DNA of 64,000 nucleotides from Haloarcula salinisoli (GCF_019599405.1 NZ_RKLQ01000001.1:62001-126000), one strand, 5' to 3'. Counted from the stretch's first letter, positions 32,680 to 42,218 are shown. Notes: generated by a model from the sequence alone, not told the origin. Made by a program: numbers and translations.

Positions 32680-35590
32680 ACAGAACGCAGACGACGACCG
32701 CTGGATGGACAGTGCGAGAATCAGCCGCCGGGACTTCGTGCGCGGTATCGGGACGGCCGCCGCCATGGGCGCCGTCGGCCTCTCCTTTGCCGACGACGGG
32801 ATGGAGGGGCTCGAGGCAGTCGAGGACCCCATCGGGTCCTATCCCTACCGCGAGTGGGAGGACCTCTACCGCGATGAGTGGGACTGGGACTCCATCGCCC
32901 GTTCGACCCACAGCGTCAACTGCACCGGCTCCTGTTCCTGGAACGTCTTCGTCAAGGACGGCCAGGTCTGGCGCGAGGAACAGGCCGGCGACTATCCGGT
33001 GTTCGACGACAGCGTCCCCGACCCCAACCCACGGGGCTGTCAGAAGGGGGCCTGTTACACCGACTACGTCAACGCCGACCAGCGGGTGCTCCACCCCCAG
33101 CGCCGCACCGGCGAGCGCGGCGAGGGCCAGTGGGAGCGCATCTCCTGGGACGAGGCGCTGACCGAAATCGCCGACCACGTCATCGACGAGGTCCAGGCCG
33201 GCCGCTACGACGCCATCTCGGCGTTCACCCCGATTCCGGCGATGTCGCCGGCCTCCTTTGCCAGTGGCTCCCGGCTCATCAACCTGCTCGGCGGCGTCTC
33301 CCACAGCTTCTACGAGTGGTACTCGGACCTCCCGCCGGGCCAGCCCATCACCTGGGGCACCCAGACCGACAACGCCGAATCGGCCGACTGGTACAACGCC
33401 GACTACCTCATCGCCTGGGGGTCGAACGTCAACGTCACCCGCATCCCCGACGCGAAGTACTTCCTCGACGCCGGCTACAACGGCACCAAACGCGTCGGTA
33501 TCTTCACGGACTACTCCCAGACGGCCATCCACACCGACGAGTGGCTCTCGCCGAAGGGCGGTACCGACGGGGCGCTCGCGCTGGGCATGGCCCAGACAAT
33601 CGTCGACGAGGGGCTCTACGACGAGGCCCACCTGAAAGAGCAGACCGATATGCCGCTGCTGGTTCGGGAAGATACGGACAAGTTCCTCCGGGCCAGCGAG
33701 GTCGGCCTGGCCGCCGGGGCCCGCGACCCGGAGAAGGTGTTTGTCACCGTCGACGCCGACGGGCAGCTACGGGCGGCGCCGGGGTCGCTGGGGAACCGCG
33801 ACGGCCAGCACGACCCCGAGGCCAGCATCGAACTGGAGTTCGACCCACAGCTGTCCGTCAACCGGACCGTCGACACGAGCGATGGCCCGGTCGCGGTCCG
33901 GTCGGTCTGGGATCGGCTCACCGAGGAACTGGCCCAGTACACCCCGGAGTTCGTCCACGAGGAGACGAGCGTCGGGCCCAATACCTACCAGCGAATCGCC
34001 CGCGAGTTCGCCGAGGCCGACGCGGCCAAGATAATCCACGGCAAGGGCGTCAACGACTACTACCACAACGACCTGGGCAACCGGGCGATTCAGTTGCTGG
34101 TCACCCTGACGGGCAACCTCGGCGAACCCGGCACGGGACTGGACCACTACGTCGGCCAGGAGAAGATATGGACCTACAACGGCTGGAAGGAACTCTCCTT
34201 CCCCCGGGAGAACCAGCGGGCGGTCCCGACGACGCTGTGGACCTACTACCACTGCAACGTGCTGGACAACGCCGACCCCGAGATGCGACAGCGCGTCGAG
34301 ACCGCCATCGACGAGGACTGGATGCCGGTCTATCCCGCAGAGCGCGAGGACGGCTCCCGTCCGGACCCGTCGACGATGTTCGTCTGGCGCGGGAACTACT
34401 TCAACCAGGCCAAGGGCAACGTCGCCGTCGAGGAGCAGCTCTGGCCCAAGCTGGACCTCGTGGTCGACATCAACTTCCGGATGGACTCGACGGCGATGTT
34501 CTCGGACATCGTGTTGCCGGCCGCGAGCCACTACGAGAAGTACGACCTCTCGGAGACGGACATGCACACCTACGTCCACCCCTTCACGCCGGCAGTCGAG
34601 CCGCTGGGAGAGGCCAAGACCGACTGGGAGATATTCCGATTGCTCGCCGAGAAGATACAGGAGCGGGCGGTCGAGCGGGGCGTCGAACCGGTCTCGGACC
34701 GGGAGTTCGACCGCCGGATAGACCTGACGACGATACACGACGACTACGTCCGTGACTGGCTGACCGGCGAGGCCGAGGCCCTGACCGACGGGAAGGCGGC
34801 CTCGGAGTTCATCCTCGAACACTCCGAGGAGACCAATCCAAGCGACTCCGACGAGCGGATTACCTTCGAGGACATCGAGGACCAGCCCCAGCGACTGCTC
34901 GCGGCGGGGGACCACTGGAGCTCCGATATCGAGGAGGGTGAACCGTACGTCCCGTGGCAGGACTACGTCCAGGAGAAAGAGCCCTGGCCGACCTTCACCG
35001 GCCGCCAGCAGTACTACATCGACCACGACTGGTTCCTCGAACTGGACGAGGAACTGCCGACCTACAAGTCCGTCCCGCCGGAGAAGGGCGGGGACCTCCC
35101 GATGACGTACAACACCCCCCACGGCCGGTGGTCCATCCACTCGACCTGGCGGGACAACGAACACATGCTCCGGCTCCAGCGGGGCGAACCGGTCGTCTAT
35201 CTCAACCCCGAGGACGCCAAAGAGCGGGGCATCGAGGACGGTGACACCGTCGAGGTGTACAACGACCTCGCCTCGGTGGAGGTCCAGGCCAAAATCTACC
35301 CCTCCAGCGAGCCCGGCACCGCGCGGATGTACTTCGCGTGGGAGCGGTTCCAGTTCCCCGGGGCGAACAACTTCAACTCGCTGGTGCCGCTGTACATGAA
35401 ACCGACCCAGATGGTCCAGTATCCGGAAGACGAGGAGGGCCATCTCTATTTCTCGCCGAACTACTGGGGGCCGACCGGGGTGAACAGCGACGTGAACGTA
35501 GATGTCCGACTGGCCGAAGACCAGTCGGGTTCGGACGACGAGCAGCGCGATGTTTCCGGTGTGCGGCTCGCGGAGGACGATTCACAATGA
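32672..35590 (+). CDS. narG: Respiratory nitrate reductase, molybdopterin subunit
   Basis: 972 residues. A Tat signal (RISRRDFVRGIGTAAAMGAVG) indicates export as a folded Mo enzyme. The Fe-S motif HSVNCTGSCSWNVFVKDGQ with the later GCQKGAC gives the His/Cys cluster ligation of type II DMSO reductases. MGD-binding stretches and the C-terminal PHGRWSIHSTWRDN segment follow. It catalyses nitrate to nitrite on the outer face of the membrane. The ATG at 32672 overlaps the preceding small gene and precedes [11 protein letters not shown]. Its TGA overlaps narH's ATG. Confidence 0.95.
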   Translation: MSEQNADDDRWMDSARISRRDFVRGIGTAAAMGAVGLSFADDGMEGLEAVEDPIGSYPYREWEDLYRDEWDWDSIARSTHSVNCTGSCSWNVFVKDGQVWREEQAGDYPVFDDSVPDPNPRGCQKGACYTDYVNADQRVLHPQRRTGERGEGQWERISWDEALTEIADHVIDEVQAGRYDAISAFTPIPAMSPASFASGSRLINLLGGVSHSFYEWYSDLPPGQPITWGTQTDNAESADWYNADYLIAWGSNVNVTRIPDAKYFLDAGYNGTKRVGIFTDYSQTAIHTDEWLSPKGGTDGALALGMAQTIVDEGLYDEAHLKEQTDMPLLVREDTDKFLRASEVGLAAGARDPEKVFVTVDADGQLRAAPGSLGNRDGQHDPEASIELEFDPQLSVNRTVDTSDGPVAVRSVWDRLTEELAQYTPEFVHEETSVGPNTYQRIAREFAEADAAKIIHGKGVNDYYHNDLGNRAIQLLVTLTGNLGEPGTGLDHYVGQEKIWTYNGWKELSFPRENQRAVPTTLWTYYHCNVLDNADPEMRQRVETAIDEDWMPVYPAEREDGSRPDPSTMFVWRGNYFNQAKGNVAVEEQLWPKLDLVVDINFRMDSTAMFSDIVLPAASHYEKYDLSETDMHTYVHPFTPAVEPLGEAKTDWEIFRLLAEKIQERAVERGVEPVSDREFDRRIDLTTIHDDYVRDWLTGEAEALTDGKAASEFILEHSEETNPSDSDERITFEDIEDQPQRLLAAGDHWSSDIEEGEPYVPWQDYVQEKEPWPTFTGRQQYYIDHDWFLELDEELPTYKSVPPEKGGDLPMTYNTPHGRWSIHSTWRDNEHMLRLQRGEPVVYLNPEDAKERGIEDGDTVEVYNDLASVEVQAKIYPSSEPGTARMYFAWERFQFPGANNFNSLVPLYMKPTQMVQYPEDEEGHLYFSPNYWGPTGVNSDVNVDVRLAEDQSGSDDEQRDVSGVRLAEDDSQ

Positions 35591-36663
35591 GCACTGACCA
35601 GAACGGTACGGACGCACAGGAGGACACCCACATCAACGTCGCCGACGGCATCGACCATCAGGTGGCGATGGTGATGGACCTGAACAAGTGTATCGGCTGT
35701 CAGACCTGTACCATCGCCTGCAAGACCCTCTGGACGGAGGACGGCGGCAGCGAGTACATGTACTGGAACAACGTCGAGACCAAGCCCGGTGAGGGGTATC
35801 CCCGCGGCTGGGAGGAGTCGGGCGGGGGATGGCAGTCCGAGGAACACAAGGAGCGCAAGACCGGCGAGATTCCCGACCAGGAGGACTACGGCCGGGCCTG
35901 GGAGTTCAACCACTCCGAAATCATGTACGAGGGCAGCGACGAACCGCTGCGGCCACGGGACGGCGCCGAGTGGGGCCCCAACTGGGACGAGGACAGGGGC
36001 GCCGGGGAGTACCCCAACAGCTACTACTTCTATCTCCCGCGTATCTGTAACCACTGTACCCACCCCTCCTGTGTCGAGGCCTGTCCGCGGTCGGCACTGT
36101 ACAAACGCGAGGAGGACGGCATCGTTCTGGTCGACCAGGACCGCTGTCGGGGGTACCGATACTGCGTCGAGGGGTGTCCCTACAAGAAGGTGTACTACAA
36201 CACCGTCTCGAAAAAGTCCGAGAAGTGCATCTTCTGTTACCCGCGTCTGGAGGGAGAAGGCCCCGACGGGGAGACGTACGCCCCTGCCTGTGCCGAGGAG
36301 TGTCCGCCACAGCTCCGGCTCGTCGGCTTCGCGGACGACGAGGAGGGCCCCATCTACAAGCTCATCGAGGAGTACGAGGTGGCCTTGCCCCTGCATCCGG
36401 AGTTTCACACCCAGCCCAACGTCTACTACATCCCGCCCTACGCCCCGCCACAGCACACCGACGACGGCGAGACCGTCGACGTCGACCGCATCCCGCGTGA
36501 CTACCTCCGGAAGCTGTTCGGCGACAGGGTCGACGAGGCCCTAGACACCATCGAACGGGAGCGCCAGATCGTCCGCCAGGGCGGCGAGAGCGAGCTGATG
36601 GAGATTCTCCAGGACAAGAACCCGGCCGACCAGTACCGGCTGGAGGTGTTCGAGGATGGGTGA
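35587..36663 (+). CDS. narH: Nitrate reductase iron-sulfur subunit
   Basis: 358 residues with four cysteine clusters: CIGCQTCTIACK, CNHCTHPSCVEACP, CRGYRYCVEGCP and CIFCYPRL...CAEECP. The third carries RGYRY before a Cys, consistent with the unusual cluster of the NarH/DdhB group. It relays electrons to NarG. There is no signal of its own; it is likely co-exported with NarG. The start overlaps the narG stop (ATGA). Confidence 0.95.
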   Translation: MSTDQNGTDAQEDTHINVADGIDHQVAMVMDLNKCIGCQTCTIACKTLWTEDGGSEYMYWNNVETKPGEGYPRGWEESGGGWQSEEHKERKTGEIPDQEDYGRAWEFNHSEIMYEGSDEPLRPRDGAEWGPNWDEDRGAGEYPNSYYFYLPRICNHCTHPSCVEACPRSALYKREEDGIVLVDQDRCRGYRYCVEGCPYKKVYYNTVSKKSEKCIFCYPRLEGEGPDGETYAPACAEECPPQLRLVGFADDEEGPIYKLIEEYEVALPLHPEFHTQPNVYYIPPYAPPQHTDDGETVDVDRIPRDYLRKLFGDRVDEALDTIERERQIVRQGGESELMEILQDKNPADQYRLEVFEDG

Positions 36664-36704
36664 GCCCTTCGAAGACCCCCAGCGCGACCGCGGGGTGAGC
36701 GGCG

Positions 36705-37544
36705 ATGGCTGACCGCCGACAGCTCCGCCCCGTCGTCGTGGGTATCGGCCTGACCGCCCTCGTCGTGCTCGCGGCGCTGTCGGTCCCCCAGGCGGCGGCC
36801 CGCCCGGCCCACGAGATTCCGGTCGAGCCGGCGACGGGCGATTTCAGCGGGCCGACCGCCGACGGCTGGTCGGACGTGCCCCAGTCGACGGTGCCACTTT
36901 CCAGTGCGCCAAGCAGCGTGCCCAACGCCAACGACACGACGATAGAGCGCGTCCACGTGCAGGCCGCCCGCGGGGAGGAGCAGCTCTATCTCAGGCTCCA
37001 GTGGCACGACGCGACGCGTGACACGACGACCGACGGCCCCCGGACGTTCGCGGACTCGGTCGCGGTGCAGTTCCCCGTCAACGAGAGCGCCCGACCGCCC
37101 ATCGCGATGGGTGGGCCGACCAACCGGGTCAACGTCTGGTACTGGAGCGGCGGAACCGGGAGCGAGGAGCTGCTGGCCGGCGGTGCCGGCTCGACGACCC
37201 GGATGGCTAACTCGACGATAACCACCAACGCGACCTACCAGGGCAGCGGCGAGAACGCGACGTGGACGGTCCAGTACACTCGCGACCTGGACGTAGCCGG
37301 CGAGAACCGGACGACCATCCCCGAGGACGAGGACATCGACGTGGCCTTCGCGGTCTGGAACGGCTCGAACGACGAGCGCGCCGGCCAGAAGGCCGTCAGC
37401 GAGTGGCACTACTTCCCCTTTAGCGGCGGTCCGCAGGGACCGCCCTACGCGGCCCTGCTGTGGACCATTGCCGGGGTCGCCATCGTGAGCGTTATCGCCG
37501 TGACCGCCTACGGCATCCGCCGTACCGGGGAGGGGATGTCCTGA
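36705..37544 (+). CDS. Heme-b-type gamma subunit (ethylbenzene dehydrogenase-like)
   Basis: 279 residues: a Sec-type signal (VVVGIGLTALVVLAALSVPQAAA), a beta-rich domain with VQAARGEEQLYLRLQWHDATRD and a PPIAMGGPTN segment holding the likely heme Met ligand, and a C-terminal membrane anchor (LLWTIAGVAIVSVIAVTAYG). It matches the type II DMSO reductase heme-b subunit. It could link cytochrome b/Rieske electrons to NarH. A tiny frame (36656-36712) bridges narH and this gene. Confidence 0.78.
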   Translation: MADRRQLRPVVVGIGLTALVVLAALSVPQAAARPAHEIPVEPATGDFSGPTADGWSDVPQSTVPLSSAPSSVPNANDTTIERVHVQAARGEEQLYLRLQWHDATRDTTTDGPRTFADSVAVQFPVNESARPPIAMGGPTNRVNVWYWSGGTGSEELLAGGAGSTTRMANSTITTNATYQGSGENATWTVQYTRDLDVAGENRTTIPEDEDIDVAFAVWNGSNDERAGQKAVSEWHYFPFSGGPQGPPYAALLWTIAGVAIVSVIAVTAYGIRRTGEGMS

Positions 37545-38218
37545 TGGCGACGGCGCGTGACGGCGACGCCCTCGACCGCGACGCGGCGACGCGGGGACTG
37601 GTCTACCGGGCGCTGGCGTCGGCGTTCCGGTATCCGGACGAATCGTTCCACGCGTCGGCCGCCGACGGCGACCTCGACGCGGAGCTTACGCGTGCGGTCG
37701 ACCGGACGACGCTCGGTGTCTCCGTACCCGAGCTGGTGACAGGGGACGATTACGAGACACTCGCGGCCCGGTACAACGATATCTTCGAGCTGGGCTACAG
37801 CGAGTACACCGACCGGACCGACGGCTCCCTGGAGTCGACCGGGCCGCCGGTGCCGCTGTACGAGTCGAAGTACCGACCGGAGAAATCCTGGAACGACGTG
37901 AACCTGGACCTCTCGCGGGCCTATCGGCATTACGGCCTCGAAATCGACCAGGGCGAACGGGACAACCACGACGCGCTGGCCTACGAGCTGGAGTTTGCCG
38001 GCTATCTGGCCCGCCGCGAGGCGACCGTCGGTTCGGGCGCGGCCGCCGCCAGGCTCGACTTCCACGACCGGCACCTGGGCCACGCCGCGACGGGCGTCGC
38101 CGACCGCCTCGCCGACGAGCCCGGGACCGACATCTACGGCCCGCTGGGCCAGTTCATGGCGTCGTTCGTCCGGGCCGACCGGAACGACCTCGCGGCCCGG
38201 CTGGAGGGAACGCGATGA
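37544..38218 (+). CDS. narJ: NarJ/TorD-family chaperone
   Basis: 224 residues, all-helical, with the TorD/DmsD pattern LVYRALASAFRYPDESF, ARYNDIFELGYSEYTDRTDG, PPVPLYESKYRPEKSWNDV and LDFHDRHLGHAATGVAD. Such chaperones insert the Mo cofactor and proofread the Tat signal of the catalytic subunit. The ATG at 37544 overlaps the previous stop (TGATG). Confidence 0.88.
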   Translation: MATARDGDALDRDAATRGLVYRALASAFRYPDESFHASAADGDLDAELTRAVDRTTLGVSVPELVTGDDYETLAARYNDIFELGYSEYTDRTDGSLESTGPPVPLYESKYRPEKSWNDVNLDLSRAYRHYGLEIDQGERDNHDALAYELEFAGYLARREATVGSGAAAARLDFHDRHLGHAATGVADRLADEPGTDIYGPLGQFMASFVRADRNDLAARLEGTR

Positions 38219-39039
38219 GCTTCGGCCGCTCCATCGACGCCGTTCCGGCGTCGACCGACGCCCGTCTCCGGACCGCGGTCGTCGGGCTCACCGGCGCCGC
38301 GGCGGTCGCGCTGGCGGGGCGGCTGCTGGCGACGGTGCTGGTCAACGCCCCGAACGGCACCAGTCGGGCGCCCGTGACCGGGCTGGCGACCGCTGGGACC
38401 GTCCTCGCGGCGCTCGCACTCGTGGCCGCCGGCGCGACCGACGGGTCGCCGGTGGCCGGTGTCGGGCTGCTATTTGCCGGCGTCTTCGGGCTGCTCTCGG
38501 TCGTCGCCCCGGCCGCTACGCTCCCCGCGGCCGTCGCCGTGACAGCCGGCACTGCGCTCTCCGTCGGCGGCCGCCGGTCCGTGCTGGACGGGCCGACGGG
38601 CGTCGTCGCCGGACTGTTCGTCGTCGCGCTGGGTGTGGGACTCGCAAGCGGGGTCGTCGGCATCGCCGCGACTCGCGGGCTCGCGTCCTCGCTCGCACTC
38701 GTCGCCGTCGGACTGACGCCGGCGTTCGCGGCGGCGGGCCCCGGCGACCTGCTGGGCGGCGCGGGCGCGTTCACCGTCGTCGTGGCGGTCGGGCTCGCCG
38801 TCCCCTTCGTCACCGGTGCTGTCACACTGGTCTCGCTCGGTGCGGTCGGCACCGCCATGCCGGTGGTCGCGCTGGCCGTCGCCGGGGCGGTGACGACCGC
38901 GAGCGCGGCCGTCCGTGAGCGCCGCTGGCTCCTTCTGGCCGGGCTCGTGCTGGTCGCCGTCGCCGGCATCCCGGCGACGCTCGACCGCGCGCTCCCGTTC
39001 GCGCTCGGGCTCGCCACGCTCCTGGAGGGCCAGCGATGA
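38215..39039 (+). CDS. Multi-pass membrane protein of the nar operon
   Basis: 274 residues, almost entirely hydrophobic Ala/Gly/Val-rich helices (about nine segments) with few charged residues and no His pairs for heme. Function unknown. It overlaps narJ and the following HEAT-repeat gene by 4 bases each (ATGA), so it is a true operon member. A transporter role such as nitrate/nitrite movement or a membrane scaffold is only a guess. Confidence 0.7.
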   Translation: MSFGRSIDAVPASTDARLRTAVVGLTGAAAVALAGRLLATVLVNAPNGTSRAPVTGLATAGTVLAALALVAAGATDGSPVAGVGLLFAGVFGLLSVVAPAATLPAAVAVTAGTALSVGGRRSVLDGPTGVVAGLFVVALGVGLASGVVGIAATRGLASSLALVAVGLTPAFAAAGPGDLLGGAGAFTVVVAVGLAVPFVTGAVTLVSLGAVGTAMPVVALAVAGAVTTASAAVRERRWLLLAGLVLVAVAGIPATLDRALPFALGLATLLEGQR

Positions 39040-39887
39040 CCGACGACCTCCCCGACGAGTTCGAGGAACACATGCGGGAGGAGCCGGACCCGCAGCTCGA
39101 CCCCGAACGGAGCCCGGGGATGCACAGCGACATCGAGGCGCTCGAAGATATCGAGGTCGACCGGGACGACGTCGACATCGGCGAGGCGACGCCGGCGGAA
39201 CTGGCGGCGGCCGACACCGAACCCGTCGAGAACGAGGACGCCGCCGAGCTGCTGGGTCGGCTCGCGGAGGGCGACCACGTCGAGCGTCGCCGGGCCGCCC
39301 TCGCGCTGGCCGAGGTCCCCACCGAGGACGCCGTCGTCGTCGGCCTGGCGCGGGCCGCCACCGGCGACGAGGACAGCGACGTCCGGCAGTTCGCCGTCGA
39401 GGCGCTGACCGGCCACGGCGGCGAGCGGGCCGCGGCCGTCGCGGTCGAACTGCTCGAGGACCCGGACCCGTGGGTCCGGGCCGAGGCCGTCGTGGCGCTG
39501 GATAACGTCGACCGGACGGCCCACGAGGCGGACCTCGTCGAGACCCTGGAGACCGACGACCACCACGCCGTCAAACGCAACGCCGCCATCTCGCTGTTCA
39601 AGATACGCGGGGCGGCGATGGCCGACCAGCTACTGGAACTGAGCCGGGCGGACAGCGAACGGCTCCGGGAGTGGGCGGCCCACATGCTCGGCGGCGTCGA
39701 CGAGGACCGTGCCCGCGACCGGCTCGCGGAGCTGACCGACGACCCCGCGACCGTCGTGGCCCAGACCGCCGAGCGGTCCCTGGCGGCCGACCCCCGGAAA
39801 TTCCGCCGTGAGTTCGGCGGCGCGCTGGAAAACGAGAGCCGACTCCTCCCCGGCGAGGACCGATTGAACCGGATGCCAGACCTGTGA
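39036..39887 (+). CDS. HEAT-repeat protein of the nar operon
   Basis: 283 residues. The N-terminal ~70 are acidic and partly disordered; the rest has about five HEAT/PBS-lyase-type repeats (e.g. ERRRAALALAEVPTEDAVVVGLARAATGDEDSDVRQFAVEALTG, DPWVRAEAVVALDN, HAVKRNAAISLFKIRG). Such repeats serve protein interactions, so an assembly or maturation factor for the Nar complex is plausible. It overlaps both neighbours. Confidence 0.82.
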   Translation: MTDDLPDEFEEHMREEPDPQLDPERSPGMHSDIEALEDIEVDRDDVDIGEATPAELAAADTEPVENEDAAELLGRLAEGDHVERRRAALALAEVPTEDAVVVGLARAATGDEDSDVRQFAVEALTGHGGERAAAVAVELLEDPDPWVRAEAVVALDNVDRTAHEADLVETLETDDHHAVKRNAAISLFKIRGAAMADQLLELSRADSERLREWAAHMLGGVDEDRARDRLAELTDDPATVVAQTAERSLAADPRKFRREFGGALENESRLLPGEDRLNRMPDL

Positions 39888-39889
39888 CA

Positions 39890-41125
39890 ATGGACAGCAA
39901 ATCCACTCTCTCAGACCGCGTCGAGGAACAGCTCCGTAACGTCCGTGACCCCCAGGCCGACCTCTCGGTGTTCGAGGCCGGCTTCATCGAGAACATCCAC
40001 GTCGACGACCGCGAGGTGACCATCGAGACGGATATGGCGTCGCTCGACGGCGACGCGAGCGCCGGTGTCGTGGAGGCGATGTTGCGGGCCGTCGACGACG
40101 TCGAGGCCGTCGAGTCGGTCCACGTCGAGCGGACGACGCCGTCGAGCGAGGGCCGCTCGTCGGTCGAGTCGTTCGACAGTATCGTCGCCGTCGCCAGCGC
40201 GAAAGGCGGCGTCGGGAAATCGACCGTCGCCAGCTCGCTGGCCTGTGCGCTGGCCGCTGACGGCGACGTGGCACTCTTCGACGCCGACATCCACGGGCCG
40301 AACGTCCCGAATCTGCTGGACGTCTCGGGGCCGATTCACTCCTCCGACGAGGGCGACCCGCTCCCGGTCCGAACCGGCGGGCTAGAGGTGATGAGCGTCG
40401 GCCTGATGGAGGACGGCGCGCCCCTGGCCTGGCGGGGCGCGATGGCCCACGACGCCGTCGACGACCTCTTTGCCAACACGGCCTGGGAGAACGACGGGAC
40501 CCTCGTCGTCGACCTGCCGCCGGGGACCGGCGACGTGGTGCTGACGACGCTGCAGGAGGTGCCCGTCGACGGTGTCGTCGTGGTGACGACGCCGTTTCAC
40601 GCCAGCGTCAGCGACACGGCCCGGACTGTCGAGCTCTTCCGGGACAACGACGTGCCGGTGCTTGGCACCGTCGTGAACATGGCCGAGTACGTCTGTGACT
40701 GCTGTGGCGAGCCCAACGAGCTGTTCGCGGGCGACGCTCTGACGGAGCTCGACGCCGACGTGCTGGCCGAGCTGCCGTTCGCAAAGGAGCTCCAGGGGAC
40801 GCCGAGTCCGGGCGCGGTCCCGGAGCCAGTGACCGAACTGGGCGAGGCCGTCACCGGGGCCATCGAGACGGCCGGGGAGCTGTCGGTGCCCGAGGACGCC
40901 GTCGACATCCGTGGCCTCCCCCCACAGGACCGGAAAGACGCCGTCCGGGACCGGTTCGAGTCCCTCGACAGCGGCGACCCGTTCGTGCTGGTGAGCGACC
41001 GCGACCCGACGCCGGTCGGGGCGTTTCTGGGCCGGCTCGCCGAGGCCCCTCGCGACGCGTTCGACCGGTTCGAGGTGCGGCGAGCGACCCCGGACGACTG
41101 GGTACTCGAGACCGTCAGACCGTGA
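39890..41125 (+). CDS. Mrp/NBP35-type Fe-S ATPase fused to a DUF2249 domain
   Basis: 411 residues with three modules. Residues ~1-85 form a DUF59/MIP18-like domain; ~95-330 a Mrp/ApbC P-loop ATPase with SAKGGVGKSTVASSLA, DADIHGPNVPNLL and the CDCC cluster-binding pair (~263); ~340-411 a DUF2249 domain (VDIRGLPPQDRKDAVRDRFESLDSGDPFVLVSDRDPTPVGAFL). Mrp proteins carry Fe-S clusters to targets, and here the target may be the Nar complex. The fusion joins it to the stand-alone DUF2249 proteins at 26515, 27770 and 28541. A GTG at 39884 overlapping the previous stop is an alternative start. Confidence 0.88.
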   Translation: MDSKSTLSDRVEEQLRNVRDPQADLSVFEAGFIENIHVDDREVTIETDMASLDGDASAGVVEAMLRAVDDVEAVESVHVERTTPSSEGRSSVESFDSIVAVASAKGGVGKSTVASSLACALAADGDVALFDADIHGPNVPNLLDVSGPIHSSDEGDPLPVRTGGLEVMSVGLMEDGAPLAWRGAMAHDAVDDLFANTAWENDGTLVVDLPPGTGDVVLTTLQEVPVDGVVVVTTPFHASVSDTARTVELFRDNDVPVLGTVVNMAEYVCDCCGEPNELFAGDALTELDADVLAELPFAKELQGTPSPGAVPEPVTELGEAVTGAIETAGELSVPEDAVDIRGLPPQDRKDAVRDRFESLDSGDPFVLVSDRDPTPVGAFLGRLAEAPRDAFDRFEVRRATPDDWVLETVRP

Positions 41126-41135
41126 CAGCGGTCGG

Positions 41136-42218
41136 TCAATCGCCGGCGATATCTGCCCCCTCTGTCTCCCACTCCTCCGGAACGTACGCACAGAGCGGGT
41201 CACTCGCCAGGGGGTCGCCGGTCGTGGCGAAGGCCCGGGACCGACTGCCGCCACAGACGTGTCGGTACTCACAGACGCCGCATTTCCCCGTGAGCCGGCT
41301 GCGGTCCCGAAGCGCCTCGAACAGGTCGGCGTCGCGATACACGCCGACGATGTCGTCCGTCCGAACGTCGCCGGCGGGTTTCGGCAAGAATCCGGAGGGG
41401 TAGATGTCGCCGGTGTGGCTGACGAACGCGAACCCGTCGCCGGCGATGATACCGGCACGGCGTTTCGCGCCCGGTGGCCGTTCGTCCGTGTCGTCCTCGC
41501 GCAGCTGGAGGCCGACCCGTCGGTAGTGTGGGGCCTCGGTGGTCTTGATGCCGAAGGGAACGTCCGTCCGGACGTCGTGGAGCCACGACAGCACCGCTTC
41601 GGCCCGTCGGGGCGAGACAGGGTCGAGTATCCGCCCGCGGCCGACGGGAACGAGGAAGAAGACACTCCAGAGGACGGCGCCGAGGTCCGCGACCAGCTCG
41701 GCGATAGCGGGCAGGTCGTCGACGGTCCCCGCACACACTGTGGTGTTGACCTGCAGCGGGAGTCCCGCCTCCGTCGCCGCTCGGGCCGCCCGCAGCGTCT
41801 CCTCGAAACTCCCTGTCTCGCCGCGGAACGCGTCGTGTGCGCTGGCCGTCGCCCCGTCGAGACTCACGGCCAAGCGGGTGAGTCCGGCCGCCGCCAGCGC
41901 CTCGATGCTGTCGCCGGTCAGCGAACTCGTTCCGCTCGGTGTCAGCGTCATCGTGAGCCCGATATCGGTGCCATACTCGAGGAGTTCGACGAGGTCCGGT
42001 CGCTGCATCGGGTCCCCGCCCGAGAGCACGACGAGCTGGTCCTCGGCGAACTGCCGGACGTCGTCGAGCAACGCCTTCCCCTCCGCTGTCGTGAGTTCGT
42101 CCGGATGGCGCCCCGGTTTCGCGTCGGCCCGGCAGTGGTCACACGCCAGTTCGCAGGCCTGTGTGACCTCCCAGATGAGGACCATCGGTCGCTGGGCCGT
42201 GTCCGTCGGCGGTCTCAT
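41136..42218 (-). CDS. Radical SAM/SPASM protein (TIGR04053-like)
   Basis: 360 residues. The radical SAM cluster motif is CELACDHCRA (CxxxCxxC) after PMVLIWEVTQ. SGGDPMQRPDL, VSLDGATASAHDAFRG and WSVFFLVPVGRG follow. The SPASM-type C-terminus has CGVCEYRHVCGGSRSRA and a final Cys near DPLCAYVP. The family groups with NirJ/AhbC-D-like and peptide-modifying enzymes. In this window the candidate substrates are the CGCGG protein (24936-25241) or a heme precursor. It converges on the nar operon. Alternative starts upstream lack family sequence. Confidence 0.87.
   Translation of the reverse strand: MRPPTDTAQRPMVLIWEVTQACELACDHCRADAKPGRHPDELTTAEGKALLDDVRQFAEDQLVVLSGGDPMQRPDLVELLEYGTDIGLTMTLTPSGTSSLTGDSIEALAAAGLTRLAVSLDGATASAHDAFRGETGSFEETLRAARAATEAGLPLQVNTTVCAGTVDDLPAIAELVADLGAVLWSVFFLVPVGRGRILDPVSPRRAEAVLSWLHDVRTDVPFGIKTTEAPHYRRVGLQLREDDTDERPPGAKRRAGIIAGDGFAFVSHTGDIYPSGFLPKPAGDVRTDDIVGVYRDADLFEALRDRSRLTGKCGVCEYRHVCGGSRSRAFATTGDPLASDPLCAYVPEEWETEGADIAGD

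Noticed and set aside
33767..35443. A long reverse open frame inside narG
   Set aside because: Antisense shadow of narG. The sense strand carries all molybdopterin-enzyme motifs.
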